A DNA stretch of 64,000 bases from Acidobacteriota bacterium (GTDB lineage Bacteria > Acidobacteriota > Blastocatellia > Pyrinomonadales > Pyrinomonadaceae): NCBI GenBank assembly GCA_023389035.1, contig JAEWFC010000030.1:620001-684000 (forward strand), in the 5' to 3' direction. The notes below the pieces were generated by a model. The model was not told where the DNA came from. It saw only the letters and a program-made list of their open reading frames with translations, and did no database searches. Position 1 is the first letter of the stretch. Each line of letters begins with the position of its first letter. A program made the position numbers and the translations under genes. Below are positions 1 through 7,540 of this stretch, one piece after another.

Positions 1-1229
1 TCAGCAAGTTTTCCGGGCAGGCCCGAGCCCGTCATCGCGCTCTTGCGCACGATCTCACGAGCCTTTCGCGCAGCCTCGCGGGCACGCGCGGCGTCCACCG
101 CCTTTCCGACGATCTTTTTAGCCACGCCGGGGTTCTGCTCGAAAAATTCGCCGAGCTTTTCATTAAGGAAAGATTCGACCGGCCCCTTAACCGGCGAATT
201 TAGCTTTCCCTTCGTCTGGCCCTCGAACTGCGGCTGCGGTATCTTGACCGACACCACCGCCACAAGCCCCTCACGCACGTCGTCACCCGACAGCGTGACC
301 TTGGCGTTCTTGGTCAGGCCGGAGCTTTCGGCATAGTTGTTGATCGTACGCGTGATCGCCCCGCGAAAACCCGAAAGATGCGTCCCGCCGTCAACCGTAT
401 TGATGTTGTTAGCAAACGTAAAGATCTTCTCGTCGTAGCTGTCGTTATACTGCATCGACACCTCGATCGAAAGTTCGTCGGAGGCGAGTTCAAAATACAG
501 CGGCTCATCGTGAAGCGGGCTTTTGTTCTTGTTAAGGTGCTTTACAAACTCGGCTATGCCGCCTTTATAGTAGAACTCGTGTGACTTTTCGGGTGCCTCA
601 CGTTCGTCTTTTATAGATATACGTATGCCCTTATTAAGAAAGGCTTTTTCGCGCAGTCGCTCTGACAGTCTGTCGAAGCTGTAGACCGTGCTTTCGAAAA
701 TGTCGCCGTCGGGCTTAAAAGTGATCTTCGTTCCGCGTTTCGCGGTCGTGCCCGTTTCTTTCAGCGGAGCGACGGGAATACCGACTTGAAACTCCATCTC
801 GTTCGTCTTGCCGTCGCGCCAGATCTCAAGTTTGAGCCATTCGCTCAAGAAATTGACGCATGACACGCCGACGCCGTGGAGGCCGCCCGACACTTTATAT
901 GAATTTGAATCAAACTTACCGCCCGCGTGCAGGACCGTCATGACGACCTCGGCCGCCGAACGCCCTTCCTGTTTGTGGATGTCTGTTGGAATGCCGCGGC
1001 CGTTATCGATCACCGTGATCGAGTTATCCATGTGGATCGTGACCTCGATCGTGTCGCAGTAGCCCGCGAGAGCCTCATCCACTGAGTTGTCCACAACCTC
1101 ATATACCAGGTGATGCAGCCCCAGGTCTCCCGTCGATCCGATATACATTGCGGGGCGTTTTCTGACCGCATCCCGGCCTTCCAAAACCTGTATCGATTCT
1201 GCCCCGTATTCCGTCTTTGCTTTAGCCAA
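1..1229 (-). CDS. gyrB: DNA gyrase subunit B, C-terminal end cut by window edge
   Basis: ATPase subunit of DNA gyrase, which supercoils DNA ahead of replication forks. I translated about 409 residues by eye. Near the N-terminus they carry KRPAMYIGSTG and EVVDNSVDEALAGY (ATP-binding helix with its Glu/Asn), then GRGIPTDIHK and GLHGVGVSCVN (ATP lid), which are classic GHKL motifs of the GyrB/ParE family. The last visible part lies in the transducer domain (QTKGKLNSP). The start is a TTG (1227-1229) giving MAKAKTEYG; an ATG further in would lose conserved sequence. It lies downstream of recF on the same strand, a common pairing. GyrB is preferred over ParE from this neighbourhood and the LGLHHLVYE sequence. 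Confidence 0.95.
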   Translation of the reverse strand, partial: MAKAKTEYGAESIQVLEGRDAVRKRPAMYIGSTGDLGLHHLVYEVVDNSVDEALAGYCDTIEVTIHMDNSITVIDNGRGIPTDIHKQEGRSAAEVVMTVLHAGGKFDSNSYKVSGGLHGVGVSCVNFLSEWLKLEIWRDGKTNEMEFQVGIPVAPLKETGTTAKRGTKITFKPDGDIFESTVYSFDRLSERLREKAFLNKGIRISIKDEREAPEKSHEFYYKGGIAEFVKHLNKNKSPLHDEPLYFELASDELSIEVSMQYNDSYDEKIFTFANNINTVDGGTHLSGFRGAITRTINNYAESSGLTKNAKVTLSGDDVREGLVAVVSVKIPQPQFEGQTKGKLNSPVKGPVESFLNEKLGEFFEQNPGVAKKIVGKAVDAARAREAARKAREIVRKSAMTGSGLPGKLA

Positions 1230-1394
1230 TTTCTAAAAAACCTCGACTCGGCTGACGGGCCCTCGCGTCAGCGTGTTTATGATTATTTGATCTGCAAATG
1301 TTGTGTGAAAAGGTCTAGTAATAACAAGCGTTTGGACCGCATGATCAATAGCAAATTATACCACTTTACAGCCGTTTGAAACAGTGCGAAAGCG

Positions 1395-2522
1395 TCATTT
1401 AACAGGCACGATTTGCCCCGACTGAGAAACCGACGCTTTGCCGCCTGAAACCTCGAAGATCGCGCCCTTCGGTGCCAGCGACCGGGCGAGATCGAATTTG
1501 GAGGTCGTAATTATCGTCTGCGTTTTTCCGTCGAGAAATTCAAGCAACTGCCCGATGCGTTGGTGGTCGAGCTCCGCATCGATATCGTCGATCAGAAATA
1601 GCGGATACTCGCGCTGCTGGGTCCAAAAAACGGCGATATTTGCTATCTGCAGCGATAGCAATGCACTTCTTTGTTGGCCGGACGAACCAAATTTGCGAAT
1701 GTCCCGTCCGTCGAAGCGTATCTCACACTCATCACGATGCGGCCCGATCAATGCGTATCCCGCTGCACGTTCGGCCTGAACACGCATTCTCAGGCGTTCG
1801 GTTATCAGGTCCTGATAATTCTCGAGATCGCCCTTGCCTTCCAGCGAAGAGATATAATGAAGCGTTAGCTCCTCTTTTTGAAAGACGCTATCCCGCAGCT
1901 CGGAATTTAAACGCTCGACTATGCGGACACGTGAGCGATGTATGCGTGTTGCAAGCCCGGCCAGCTGCTCATTCCACGGCAGGAGTTGTTCAGCGGTCTC
2001 TTCGAGGCTTAATTCGCGGTCTTTCGCAGTCTGCAGCAGCGTGTTTTTCTGCCGGATCACGCGATTATGATCGGCTACGGTTTGTGCGTACGGCGGATGG
2101 ATCGAAACTATGATCTCATCCAGAAAGCGGCGGCGTTCATCCGGCCCGCCGCGGACGATCTCTAGAGCATCTGAGGTAAAAAGGGCTGCGTGCAGCTGCC
2201 CGTGGTATTCGCGTGCAGGAATTTGCTTGCTATTTACCCAAAGAGATTTTATATTTTTACTTATCGTGACCTGAAGGTCGCGGTGTATCTCCTCGGTTCG
2301 GCGGACACGCCCACGTATGATCCCAAGATCTTCGCCGAACTTTACTGTTTCAACCAATTTTGTGGTCTTAAACGAACGAGTACTAGCGAGTAAATAGATC
2401 GCCTCGAGCCAGTTCGTTTTTCCCTGTCCGTTCTCGCCTACGAGAATGTTAAGGCCGGGCTGAAACCCAATTCCCCCTACAAGATTGCGAAAATTCTGTG
2501 CCTCTAGCTCTTCGAGCAGCAT
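1395..2522 (-). CDS. recF: DNA replication and repair protein RecF
   Basis: RecF loads RecA at single-strand gaps together with RecO and RecR. The protein opens with LLEELEAQNFRNL and has a Walker A motif GENGQGKTN near residues 29-37, an ABC signature FGSSGQQRSALLSLQIA near 280-295 and a Walker B LFLIDDIDAELD just after, in the expected SMC/RecF order. About 375 residues is a normal RecF length. I chose the ATG at 2522; a GTG at 2540 would add six residues and neither has a clear Shine-Dalgarno sequence. It is upstream of gyrB on the same strand, separated by 165 bases that contain a GCTGACG/CGTCAGC hairpin (1251-1272) but no gene. Confidence 0.95.
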   Translation of the reverse strand: MLLEELEAQNFRNLVGGIGFQPGLNILVGENGQGKTNWLEAIYLLASTRSFKTTKLVETVKFGEDLGIIRGRVRRTEEIHRDLQVTISKNIKSLWVNSKQIPAREYHGQLHAALFTSDALEIVRGGPDERRRFLDEIIVSIHPPYAQTVADHNRVIRQKNTLLQTAKDRELSLEETAEQLLPWNEQLAGLATRIHRSRVRIVERLNSELRDSVFQKEELTLHYISSLEGKGDLENYQDLITERLRMRVQAERAAGYALIGPHRDECEIRFDGRDIRKFGSSGQQRSALLSLQIANIAVFWTQQREYPLFLIDDIDAELDHQRIGQLLEFLDGKTQTIITTSKFDLARSLAPKGAIFEVSGGKASVSQSGQIVPVK

Positions 2523-2661
2523 TGAGGTGAATTTTAGCACGCTGGAATTTTCGTATATCGCACGTCAGAAACTTTTTTTGGATTTGAATGGAATTCGGCG
2601 TTTATTTAAATTAGAGAATGTTCAACATTCTTTAACGCTCATTTTCTCTCAAGTCAAAGCC

Positions 2662-3171
2662 ATGCGTAAAATAAGCATTCTCACATTATTAATCGTCCTC
2701 TCGGTATCTGCGTATTCTCAGCAAAAGCTGAAGACCGGCGAGGCAGCCCCTGAATTCGCCGCGCAAACACTTGACGGCAAGCCGGTAACGCTCGCAGATA
2801 TGCAGGGCAAGGTAGTGGTAATGACCTTCTGGTCGACCCGTTGTGCGATCTGCCATAGCGAGATCCCGAAGCTTAATCAAGTTGCCGCCCGCTACCGTGA
2901 CAAAAACGTTGTTTTCCTTGCCCTGACGATGGAGAATCAGACAAAAGTAGAACCGTACCTGCGTAAGAATCCTTTCGATTTCAATATCGTCCCGAATAGT
3001 TTTGGCGTCGTGCTGAAATATGCCGATATGGACTCCGCGGGCCGTATCAATATGGGCTTTCCTGCCTATTTCCTGATCGGAAAGAGTGGAAAGATCGAGC
3101 TCCGCGATGACGGTTGGGACAAGTCCACAAAGCTCGACACACAGATCTCAAAACTTCTGGCATCGGAATGA
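2662..3171 (+). CDS. TlpA/ResA-like exported thioredoxin-fold protein
   Basis: A 169-residue protein with an N-terminal signal or anchor (MRKISILTLLIVLSVSAYSQ) followed by a redoxin/AhpC-TSA-like domain: KTGEAAPEFAAQTLDGKPVTLADMQGKVVVMTFWSTRCAICHSE. WSTRCAICHSE holds a CxxC active site (CAIC), and the cis-Pro region GFPAYFLIGKSG follows near the end. TlpA/ResA proteins act outside the cytoplasmic membrane as thiol reductants or in cytochrome c maturation. The ATG at 2662 was chosen because the signal peptide starts there; the open frame continues upstream into the recF promoter region without a plausible start. It is followed by a strong terminator, so it is probably monocistronic. Its substrate is unknown. 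Confidence 0.85.
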   Translation: MRKISILTLLIVLSVSAYSQQKLKTGEAAPEFAAQTLDGKPVTLADMQGKVVVMTFWSTRCAICHSEIPKLNQVAARYRDKNVVFLALTMENQTKVEPYLRKNPFDFNIVPNSFGVVLKYADMDSAGRINMGFPAYFLIGKSGKIELRDDGWDKSTKLDTQISKLLASE

Positions 3172-3208
3172 CAGAAACCAAAAAGGGGGTTTCCTCTTTT
3201 ACTCCTTA

Positions 3209-3243
3209 GCCCGGCCGGACGCAAAACGGCCGGGCCTTTTTGT
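3209..3243 (+). terminator. Rho-independent terminator after the TlpA-like gene
   Basis: Perfect 9-bp GC-rich stem GCCCGGCCG / CGGCCGGGC with a 9-nt loop, followed by CTTTTTGTT. It lies 38 bases after the stop codon. Confidence 0.9.
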
Positions 3244-3318
3244 TTCGAATTTATTTGTAAGAGCGTGTTCTTTACGGTATATTTTTTGTTCGCCCGTTAG
3301 GATCACTTATCGGGCTTC

Positions 3319-3404
3319 GGAGAGGTAGCCTAATTGGTAAGGCAGTAGTCTTGAAAACTACCGCGAGTGATCGCTTGCAGGTTCGAGTCCTGTCCTCTCC
3401 GCCA
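3319..3404 (+). tRNA. tRNA-Ser (anticodon UGA), CCA encoded
   Basis: Acceptor stem GGAGAGG pairs with CCTCTCC, the anticodon stem is GTAGT/ACTAC with loop CTTGAAA, giving anticodon TGA (serine, UCA codons). There is a long variable arm with GCGA/TCGC pairing, typical of class II tRNAs, then a T arm with TTCGAGT. Discriminator base G and an encoded CCA (3402-3404) follow. The anticodon is UGA, not the UCA of tRNA-Sec. Confidence 0.95.
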
Positions 3405-3429
3405 CTTTTCTCATCTACTCCCGAAATTC

Positions 3430-3484
3430 TTGCTTCAAAATTAGAAATGGTTTACGCTTGCAGAATGAATGACTGTTCATTCAT
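3430..3484 (+). promoter_or_regulatory. Promoter with FadR-like TetR operator
   Basis: A perfect inverted repeat at 3465-3484 has arms ATGAATGA and TCATTCAT around CTGT. It resembles the TGAATGA...TCATTCA operators known for TetR-family fatty-acid regulators such as Bacillus FadR. Just upstream are TTGCTT (3430-3435) and TACGCT (3453-3458) with a 17-bp spacer as a possible -35/-10 pair, so a bound repressor would sit at the transcription start. It ends five bases before the TetR start codon. Autoregulation is inferred. Confidence 0.75.
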
Positions 3485-3489
3485 GCGGT

Positions 3490-4104
3490 ATGTCAAAAGC
3501 GAAACCGGTTCCCTCCAAACAGAAAAACATAAAAGATAAACGCTCTGCGATCTTACGGGCGGCGGCCCAGGTATTTGCTGATAAAGGCTATTTTAATTCG
3601 AAAGTTTCCGATATTGCCCAGGAAGCCGGTATAGCTGACGGCACTGTTTATCTGTATTTTCGCAGCAAGGATGAGATCTTGCGGTCGATATTCGATCAGG
3701 CAATGTCGGATTTCATTCGTGAAGGCCGTGCGGACGTGGTCGCGCTTCCGACTCCGGAAGCAAAACTTCGGAAGATAGCCGAACTCCACCTTGCGAGGCT
3801 CGGTGCCGACCGAAATATGGCGGTCGTCTTTCAAGTCGAACTTCGCGGTTCGACGAAGTTCATGCGTGAATTCTCAGCGGCCGGCTTTTCAGAGTATCTG
3901 GACCTTATTAAAACAACGATCGAAGAAGGTCAGCGGCTCGGAATGTTCAGGGCTGATATCAAGCCTATCGTCGCGGCAAAGATCCTCTACGGTTCGTTGG
4001 ATGAAATGGTCACAAACTGGATCCTGTCGAAGAAAGCCTACCCGCTTGCCCCAATGGCTGATGAGGTGATGAAGATCTTTTTCGGAGGGATGTCGGTCAA
4101 ATGA
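3490..4104 (+). CDS. TetR-family regulator, FadR/AcrR-like
   Basis: A 204-residue transcription factor with an N-terminal TetR helix-turn-helix: KRSAILRAAAQVFADKGY, then SKVSDIAQEAGIADGTVYLYFRSKDEIL, the recognition helix region. The C-terminal domain (VFQVELRGSTKFMREFSAAGFSEYLDLI, ILYGSLDEMVTNWIL) resembles TetR_C domains of fatty-acid-degradation repressors that sense acyl-CoA. I chose the ATG at 3490, because the operator occupies the sequence immediately before it; a start at 3469 would place the operator inside the gene. The stop codon overlaps the next start (ATGA), so it is translationally coupled to the acyl-CoA ligase and probably controls it. Confidence 0.88.
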   Translation: MSKAKPVPSKQKNIKDKRSAILRAAAQVFADKGYFNSKVSDIAQEAGIADGTVYLYFRSKDEILRSIFDQAMSDFIREGRADVVALPTPEAKLRKIAELHLARLGADRNMAVVFQVELRGSTKFMREFSAAGFSEYLDLIKTTIEEGQRLGMFRADIKPIVAAKILYGSLDEMVTNWILSKKAYPLAPMADEVMKIFFGGMSVK

Positions 4105-5984
4105 CGGTGAGCTTTTCAAATGCTCTCGAATCGCCCCGAAAAGCGGTCGGCCGCGGCCAGCCGCTGTACGATGATGAGCCGCAGAATATACCGCAGATCT
4201 TTATCACAGCAGCAAAAACTTACGATCGCCCGAACGCGCTCAACTATCGGACCGATGCCGGATGGCAAAAGATCTCTTCGTCAGAAATGATCGACGCGAT
4301 CCGCGAAACCGCGGCCGGTCTGATCTCAATAGGGCTCAACTCGGATGACCGTGCAGCGATATTCGCCCCGAATTCACCTGAATGGACCGTCGCCGATGCG
4401 GGTTGTCAGTTTGCCGGCATCATCGACGTGCCTATCTACACGACTCTTGCCGAAAGGTCCATCGAATACATCATCAACGACTCTGCGGCCAGGCTTATAT
4501 TCGTCGGTGACGCGGCGATGTATGAGGTGGTCCGTGCGATCAGGCCGAATTGCCCGTCGATCGAGCACGTCGTGGTGTTCAGTGGTGAATCGCCCGACGA
4601 CACCATCTCATTCGAGCGATTAAAGCGGCTCGGATCTGAGATGCTCGCTCAGGATCCCGAGGTGATCGATCGCCGATCGGCGACGATCGATCCCGAGTCG
4701 GTGGCAACGTTGATCTATACCAGCGGCACGACGGGCGAACCAAAGGGCGTAATGCTTTCCCACACGAACATCGTATCGAACGTCATCGATTGCAGCGCGT
4801 CGTATGATTTCTCAGCAGACGATTCATGCCTGTCGGTCCTGCCGCTCTCACACATATTCGAGCGGTCTGCGATGTACCTTTACATTGCGAACGGCATCGC
4901 GGTGCACTATGCCGAATCGATCGACCGTGTCCCTAGAGATCTGGCTGAGGTGCGGCCGACGATACTCGTTGGGGTTCCGAGGATATTCGAAAAGGTCTAT
5001 GCAAAAGCAAAGCTGAAAGCTGCGGTCACAGGTGGGTTGAAAGAACGAATATTTGACTGGGCCATCGAAAACGCCAAGAGATCTGCCGCGACTATCGAGC
5101 AAGGCGAGACGCCAGGTTTCTTTGCATCGCTTTCGCACAAGCTCGCGGACAAACTGGTGTTCGCAAAGCTCAGGGAATTCTTTGGCGGCCGGTTGCGAAT
5201 GTGCATCACCGGCGGAGCAGCGTTGTCTGAGGACATTTCGCTCATCTTTACGGGTGCCGGAATACCGATAATGCAAGGCTACGGCTTGACGGAGACATCA
5301 CCCGTGATCTCGTCGAACAATCCGGATTCGCGGCGTCTGGGAACTGTGGGACGGCCGATAAGAAATATGCACGCCCGGATCGCGGAGGACGGCGAGGTCG
5401 AAGCAATGGGCCCCGGTGTGATGCTCGGCTATTACAACAAACCTGAAGCGACACGTGAAGCGTTTACCGCAGATGGTTGGTTTCGCACCGGCGACATCGG
5501 TGAAATAGACACAGATGGTTTTCTTCGCATTACGGACCGAAAGAAAGAGCTTTTCAAGACGTCGGGCGGCAAGTACATCGCACCGTCGCCGATCGAGCAG
5601 ATGATACGGATGTCCCGATTCGTCAGCCAGGTCGTATTGGTCGGCAACGAACGCAAGTTTCCGGCTGCACTGATCGTGCCGAATTTTGAGATGCTGGATT
5701 CCTATGCACGGCACAAGGGCCTTGAAATTTCGTCGCCGGCTGAGTTTTGCAAGCACCCGCGAATCATTGATCTTATCGAACGGCAGGTCGCTGAACTAAC
5801 CGCTGAGCTCGCACAGTATGAGAAGGTAAAGCGGATCGCTCTGTTGGAAAAGGAATTGTCGGTCGAGGGCGGCGAGCTTACTCCGACGCTAAAAGTTAAG
5901 CGGCGGGTCGTCGATGAAAAGTATAAGGTCGTGATCGACGAGATATATGCTGCAGCGGAAAACCACAAAAGGCCTGCCAATTGA
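4101..5984 (+). CDS. fadD: Long-chain fatty acid-CoA ligase (AMP-forming)
   Basis: Activates long-chain fatty acids to acyl-CoA through an acyl-adenylate. The 627-residue protein has the adenylate-forming signature LIYTSGTTGEPKGVMLSH near residues 202-220, MQGYGLTETSPV, GWFRTGDIGEIDTDGFLRITDRKKELF and the C-terminal lysine region TSGGKYIAPSPIEQ, all in the expected order for the eukaryotic-like long-chain subfamily. It shares an ATGA overlap with the upstream TetR gene, so the pair is one operon controlled at the FadR-like operator. The chain length specificity cannot be read from the sequence. The symbol is given by family; the enzyme could equally be called Fad15-type. Confidence 0.92.
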   Translation: MTVSFSNALESPRKAVGRGQPLYDDEPQNIPQIFITAAKTYDRPNALNYRTDAGWQKISSSEMIDAIRETAAGLISIGLNSDDRAAIFAPNSPEWTVADAGCQFAGIIDVPIYTTLAERSIEYIINDSAARLIFVGDAAMYEVVRAIRPNCPSIEHVVVFSGESPDDTISFERLKRLGSEMLAQDPEVIDRRSATIDPESVATLIYTSGTTGEPKGVMLSHTNIVSNVIDCSASYDFSADDSCLSVLPLSHIFERSAMYLYIANGIAVHYAESIDRVPRDLAEVRPTILVGVPRIFEKVYAKAKLKAAVTGGLKERIFDWAIENAKRSAATIEQGETPGFFASLSHKLADKLVFAKLREFFGGRLRMCITGGAALSEDISLIFTGAGIPIMQGYGLTETSPVISSNNPDSRRLGTVGRPIRNMHARIAEDGEVEAMGPGVMLGYYNKPEATREAFTADGWFRTGDIGEIDTDGFLRITDRKKELFKTSGGKYIAPSPIEQMIRMSRFVSQVVLVGNERKFPAALIVPNFEMLDSYARHKGLEISSPAEFCKHPRIIDLIERQVAELTAELAQYEKVKRIALLEKELSVEGGELTPTLKVKRRVVDEKYKVVIDEIYAAAENHKRPAN

Positions 5985-6098
5985 CCGCGAGAGTTCGAAT
6001 CTGAGTTGTTAGAAAAGTTTAGTCTTTGGAACGACGGATCGAATCAGACCCAAGTTAATTCCTCATTTATCCGATAGTGTTTGGGCTAAATTTTGTCT

Positions 6099-6224
6099 TT
6101 TGTTGCGTGACATTTTTCATTTGTCACGTCAAAAAAATGATTTGTCGCGTGACATTTCTCTTTTGTCACGAGACTTTTCTAATTTGTTATGTGACTGCGG
6201 AGTTTTGTTACGTAGTTTCGCTTC
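6099..6224. repeat. Six imperfect 21-bp tandem repeats
   Basis: Six consecutive units of exactly 21 bp begin at 6099, 6120, 6141, 6162, 6183 and 6204, each starting TTTGT and most continuing (T/C)(G/A)CGTGACATTT. Similarity fades in the last two units. They sit in the 395-base gap between two convergent genes and contain no convincing gene, although one reading frame stays open because the period is a multiple of three. The remainder of the gap (5985-6098, 6225-6331) shows nothing else I can name. Confidence 0.85.
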
Positions 6225-6331
6225 TTTATTGTGCAAAGCTTCCTATCTCTTATGGAAAAATCGGGCGCGTACAAGTGGGCGCGTCTGTCTAAACGACAGA
6301 CGATCCGCGACAACGCAGCTGCGAAAATGTT

Positions 6332-6368
6332 AAAAGGCTGCCCGGTTAAGTTTCCAGACAGCCTTTTT
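6332..6368. terminator. Bidirectional terminator between convergent genes
   Basis: Stem AAAAGGCTG / CAGCCTTTT with an 18-nt loop gives T-runs on both strands. It ends 11 bases from the stop codon of the minus-strand exporter gene and can also stop leftover transcription from the acyl-CoA ligase side. Confidence 0.8.
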
Positions 6369-6379
6369 CCTTCGTGCTT

Positions 6380-7345
6380 TTAGAATGGCCTGATCGGCAA
6401 TGGGATCCGGCCCGGAATGCCCACGACTGCCTCGAGCAATATATCGCCGATCGATTTCTTCGCCTTATCAACCTCTACGATGTCAAAGGGTTTGAGCATC
6501 ACGTCACTTTCGAGTCCCTTTTTTATCTGATCGTAGTTGACCGCGACCACTTCCGGCTGGGTCGCTCCTTCCTTGCGGCGATAGATCTTAACGTTCTTGG
6601 TCTTTGCCTCGCGGGTTATGCCGCTGGCCATAGCAATAGCCTGCGTCAACGGAAGTCCCGCTTCAGGAATGTCCATCTCACCGGGCTTGATCACCTCACC
6701 AGTGACATAGACAGGTGCGGCTTTTTGCACGACGATGATATCACCTGGAAAGATCTCGGGATTCGCCTCTTCACGTCCCTGTCGTAAGCTAGCCAGGCTG
6801 TACATACGTGACGGAACATCGAGCCCGTCGGCCGCCCAGTCACGATCAGATCCGGGCTCCCGGCATATCGGGGCCCGCGTGCGAAATACCTGTATCATTC
6901 CGCCGCTCTTTTCAGTAACACCGCCGGCGAAAGAGATCAGTTCCAACAGATACGCTCGGCGGGTAAGGTCAACCTGCTGCTGTTGCCGGACCTCGCCGTA
7001 AATGCTTACGGGCGGGCGACTGTTTCGCTTCGTGACGCGTACGCTCGCCTGCGGATTTTTGAGATATTTCCGAAGAAGTTCCGTGATGTCGGCCCGAAGC
7101 TCTCGCTCGCTTTTGCAATTTGCGTCGATTGGCTTATCAACGAAAGGAACTTCGATACGGCCGTCCTGATCAATGGTGGCAACGAAATCGAATTGCTCCT
7201 CACCGAGGACCTTGGTCGTTATCTCGTCGCCCGGGCCCAGCAGATAACCGCGTGTGGCCTCCGGATCAATAGGTGTGATCTGTGAACTGGCACCGATATT
7301 GGCCAGGAATAACAATCCGAGGGCGGCAAACGTATACTTAAACAT
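6380..7345 (-). CDS. Polysaccharide export protein, Wza/SLBB family
   Basis: A 321-residue exported protein that probably forms part of an outer-membrane polysaccharide export channel. A signal peptide (MFKYTFAALGLLFLANIGASSQ) without a lipobox cysteine is followed by the Poly_export domain (YLLGPGDEITTKVLG...IDQDGRIEVPFV) at about residues 30-115. Then come two SLBB-like segments, VSIYGEVRQQQQVDLT...LLELISFAGGVTEKSG and VYVTGEVIKPGEMDIP...LTQAIAMASGITREA. It diverges from the sugar-nucleotide enzyme gene across a 195-base gap, which supports a role in exopolysaccharide or capsule assembly. The polymerase, flippase and co-polymerase are not in this window. Confidence 0.85.
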   Translation of the reverse strand: MFKYTFAALGLLFLANIGASSQITPIDPEATRGYLLGPGDEITTKVLGEEQFDFVATIDQDGRIEVPFVDKPIDANCKSERELRADITELLRKYLKNPQASVRVTKRNSRPPVSIYGEVRQQQQVDLTRRAYLLELISFAGGVTEKSGGMIQVFRTRAPICREPGSDRDWAADGLDVPSRMYSLASLRQGREEANPEIFPGDIIVVQKAAPVYVTGEVIKPGEMDIPEAGLPLTQAIAMASGITREAKTKNVKIYRRKEGATQPEVVAVNYDQIKKGLESDVMLKPFDIVEVDKAKKSIGDILLEAVVGIPGRIPLPIRPF

Positions 7346-7540
7346 CTTATTTCGCGTGGGAGGCGTTACGGTTCAGGATAACCCACAAGTTTATCTGATT
7401 CAATCACTTATTGAAGCCGTTGCCTGCAGTATTGTCGACCGAAAGGTCGGTTTGAGTGGTCGCAATCGCCTATTGACACTGCTTTCATGCCAATGTAAGT
7501 TCAATTAAGCCAAAAATTCTACCCAAGCAGACTAATTAGG

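Noticed and set aside
3319..3404. tRNA-Sec for the selenocysteine machinery
   Set aside because: The anticodon reads TGA, not TCA, and the acceptor and T arms have normal lengths; it is tRNA-Ser.
6077..6292. A 71-residue Cys-rich frame across the 21-bp repeats
   Set aside because: Its apparent heptads follow directly from the repeat period, and there is no ribosome binding site; better explained as a tandem repeat.
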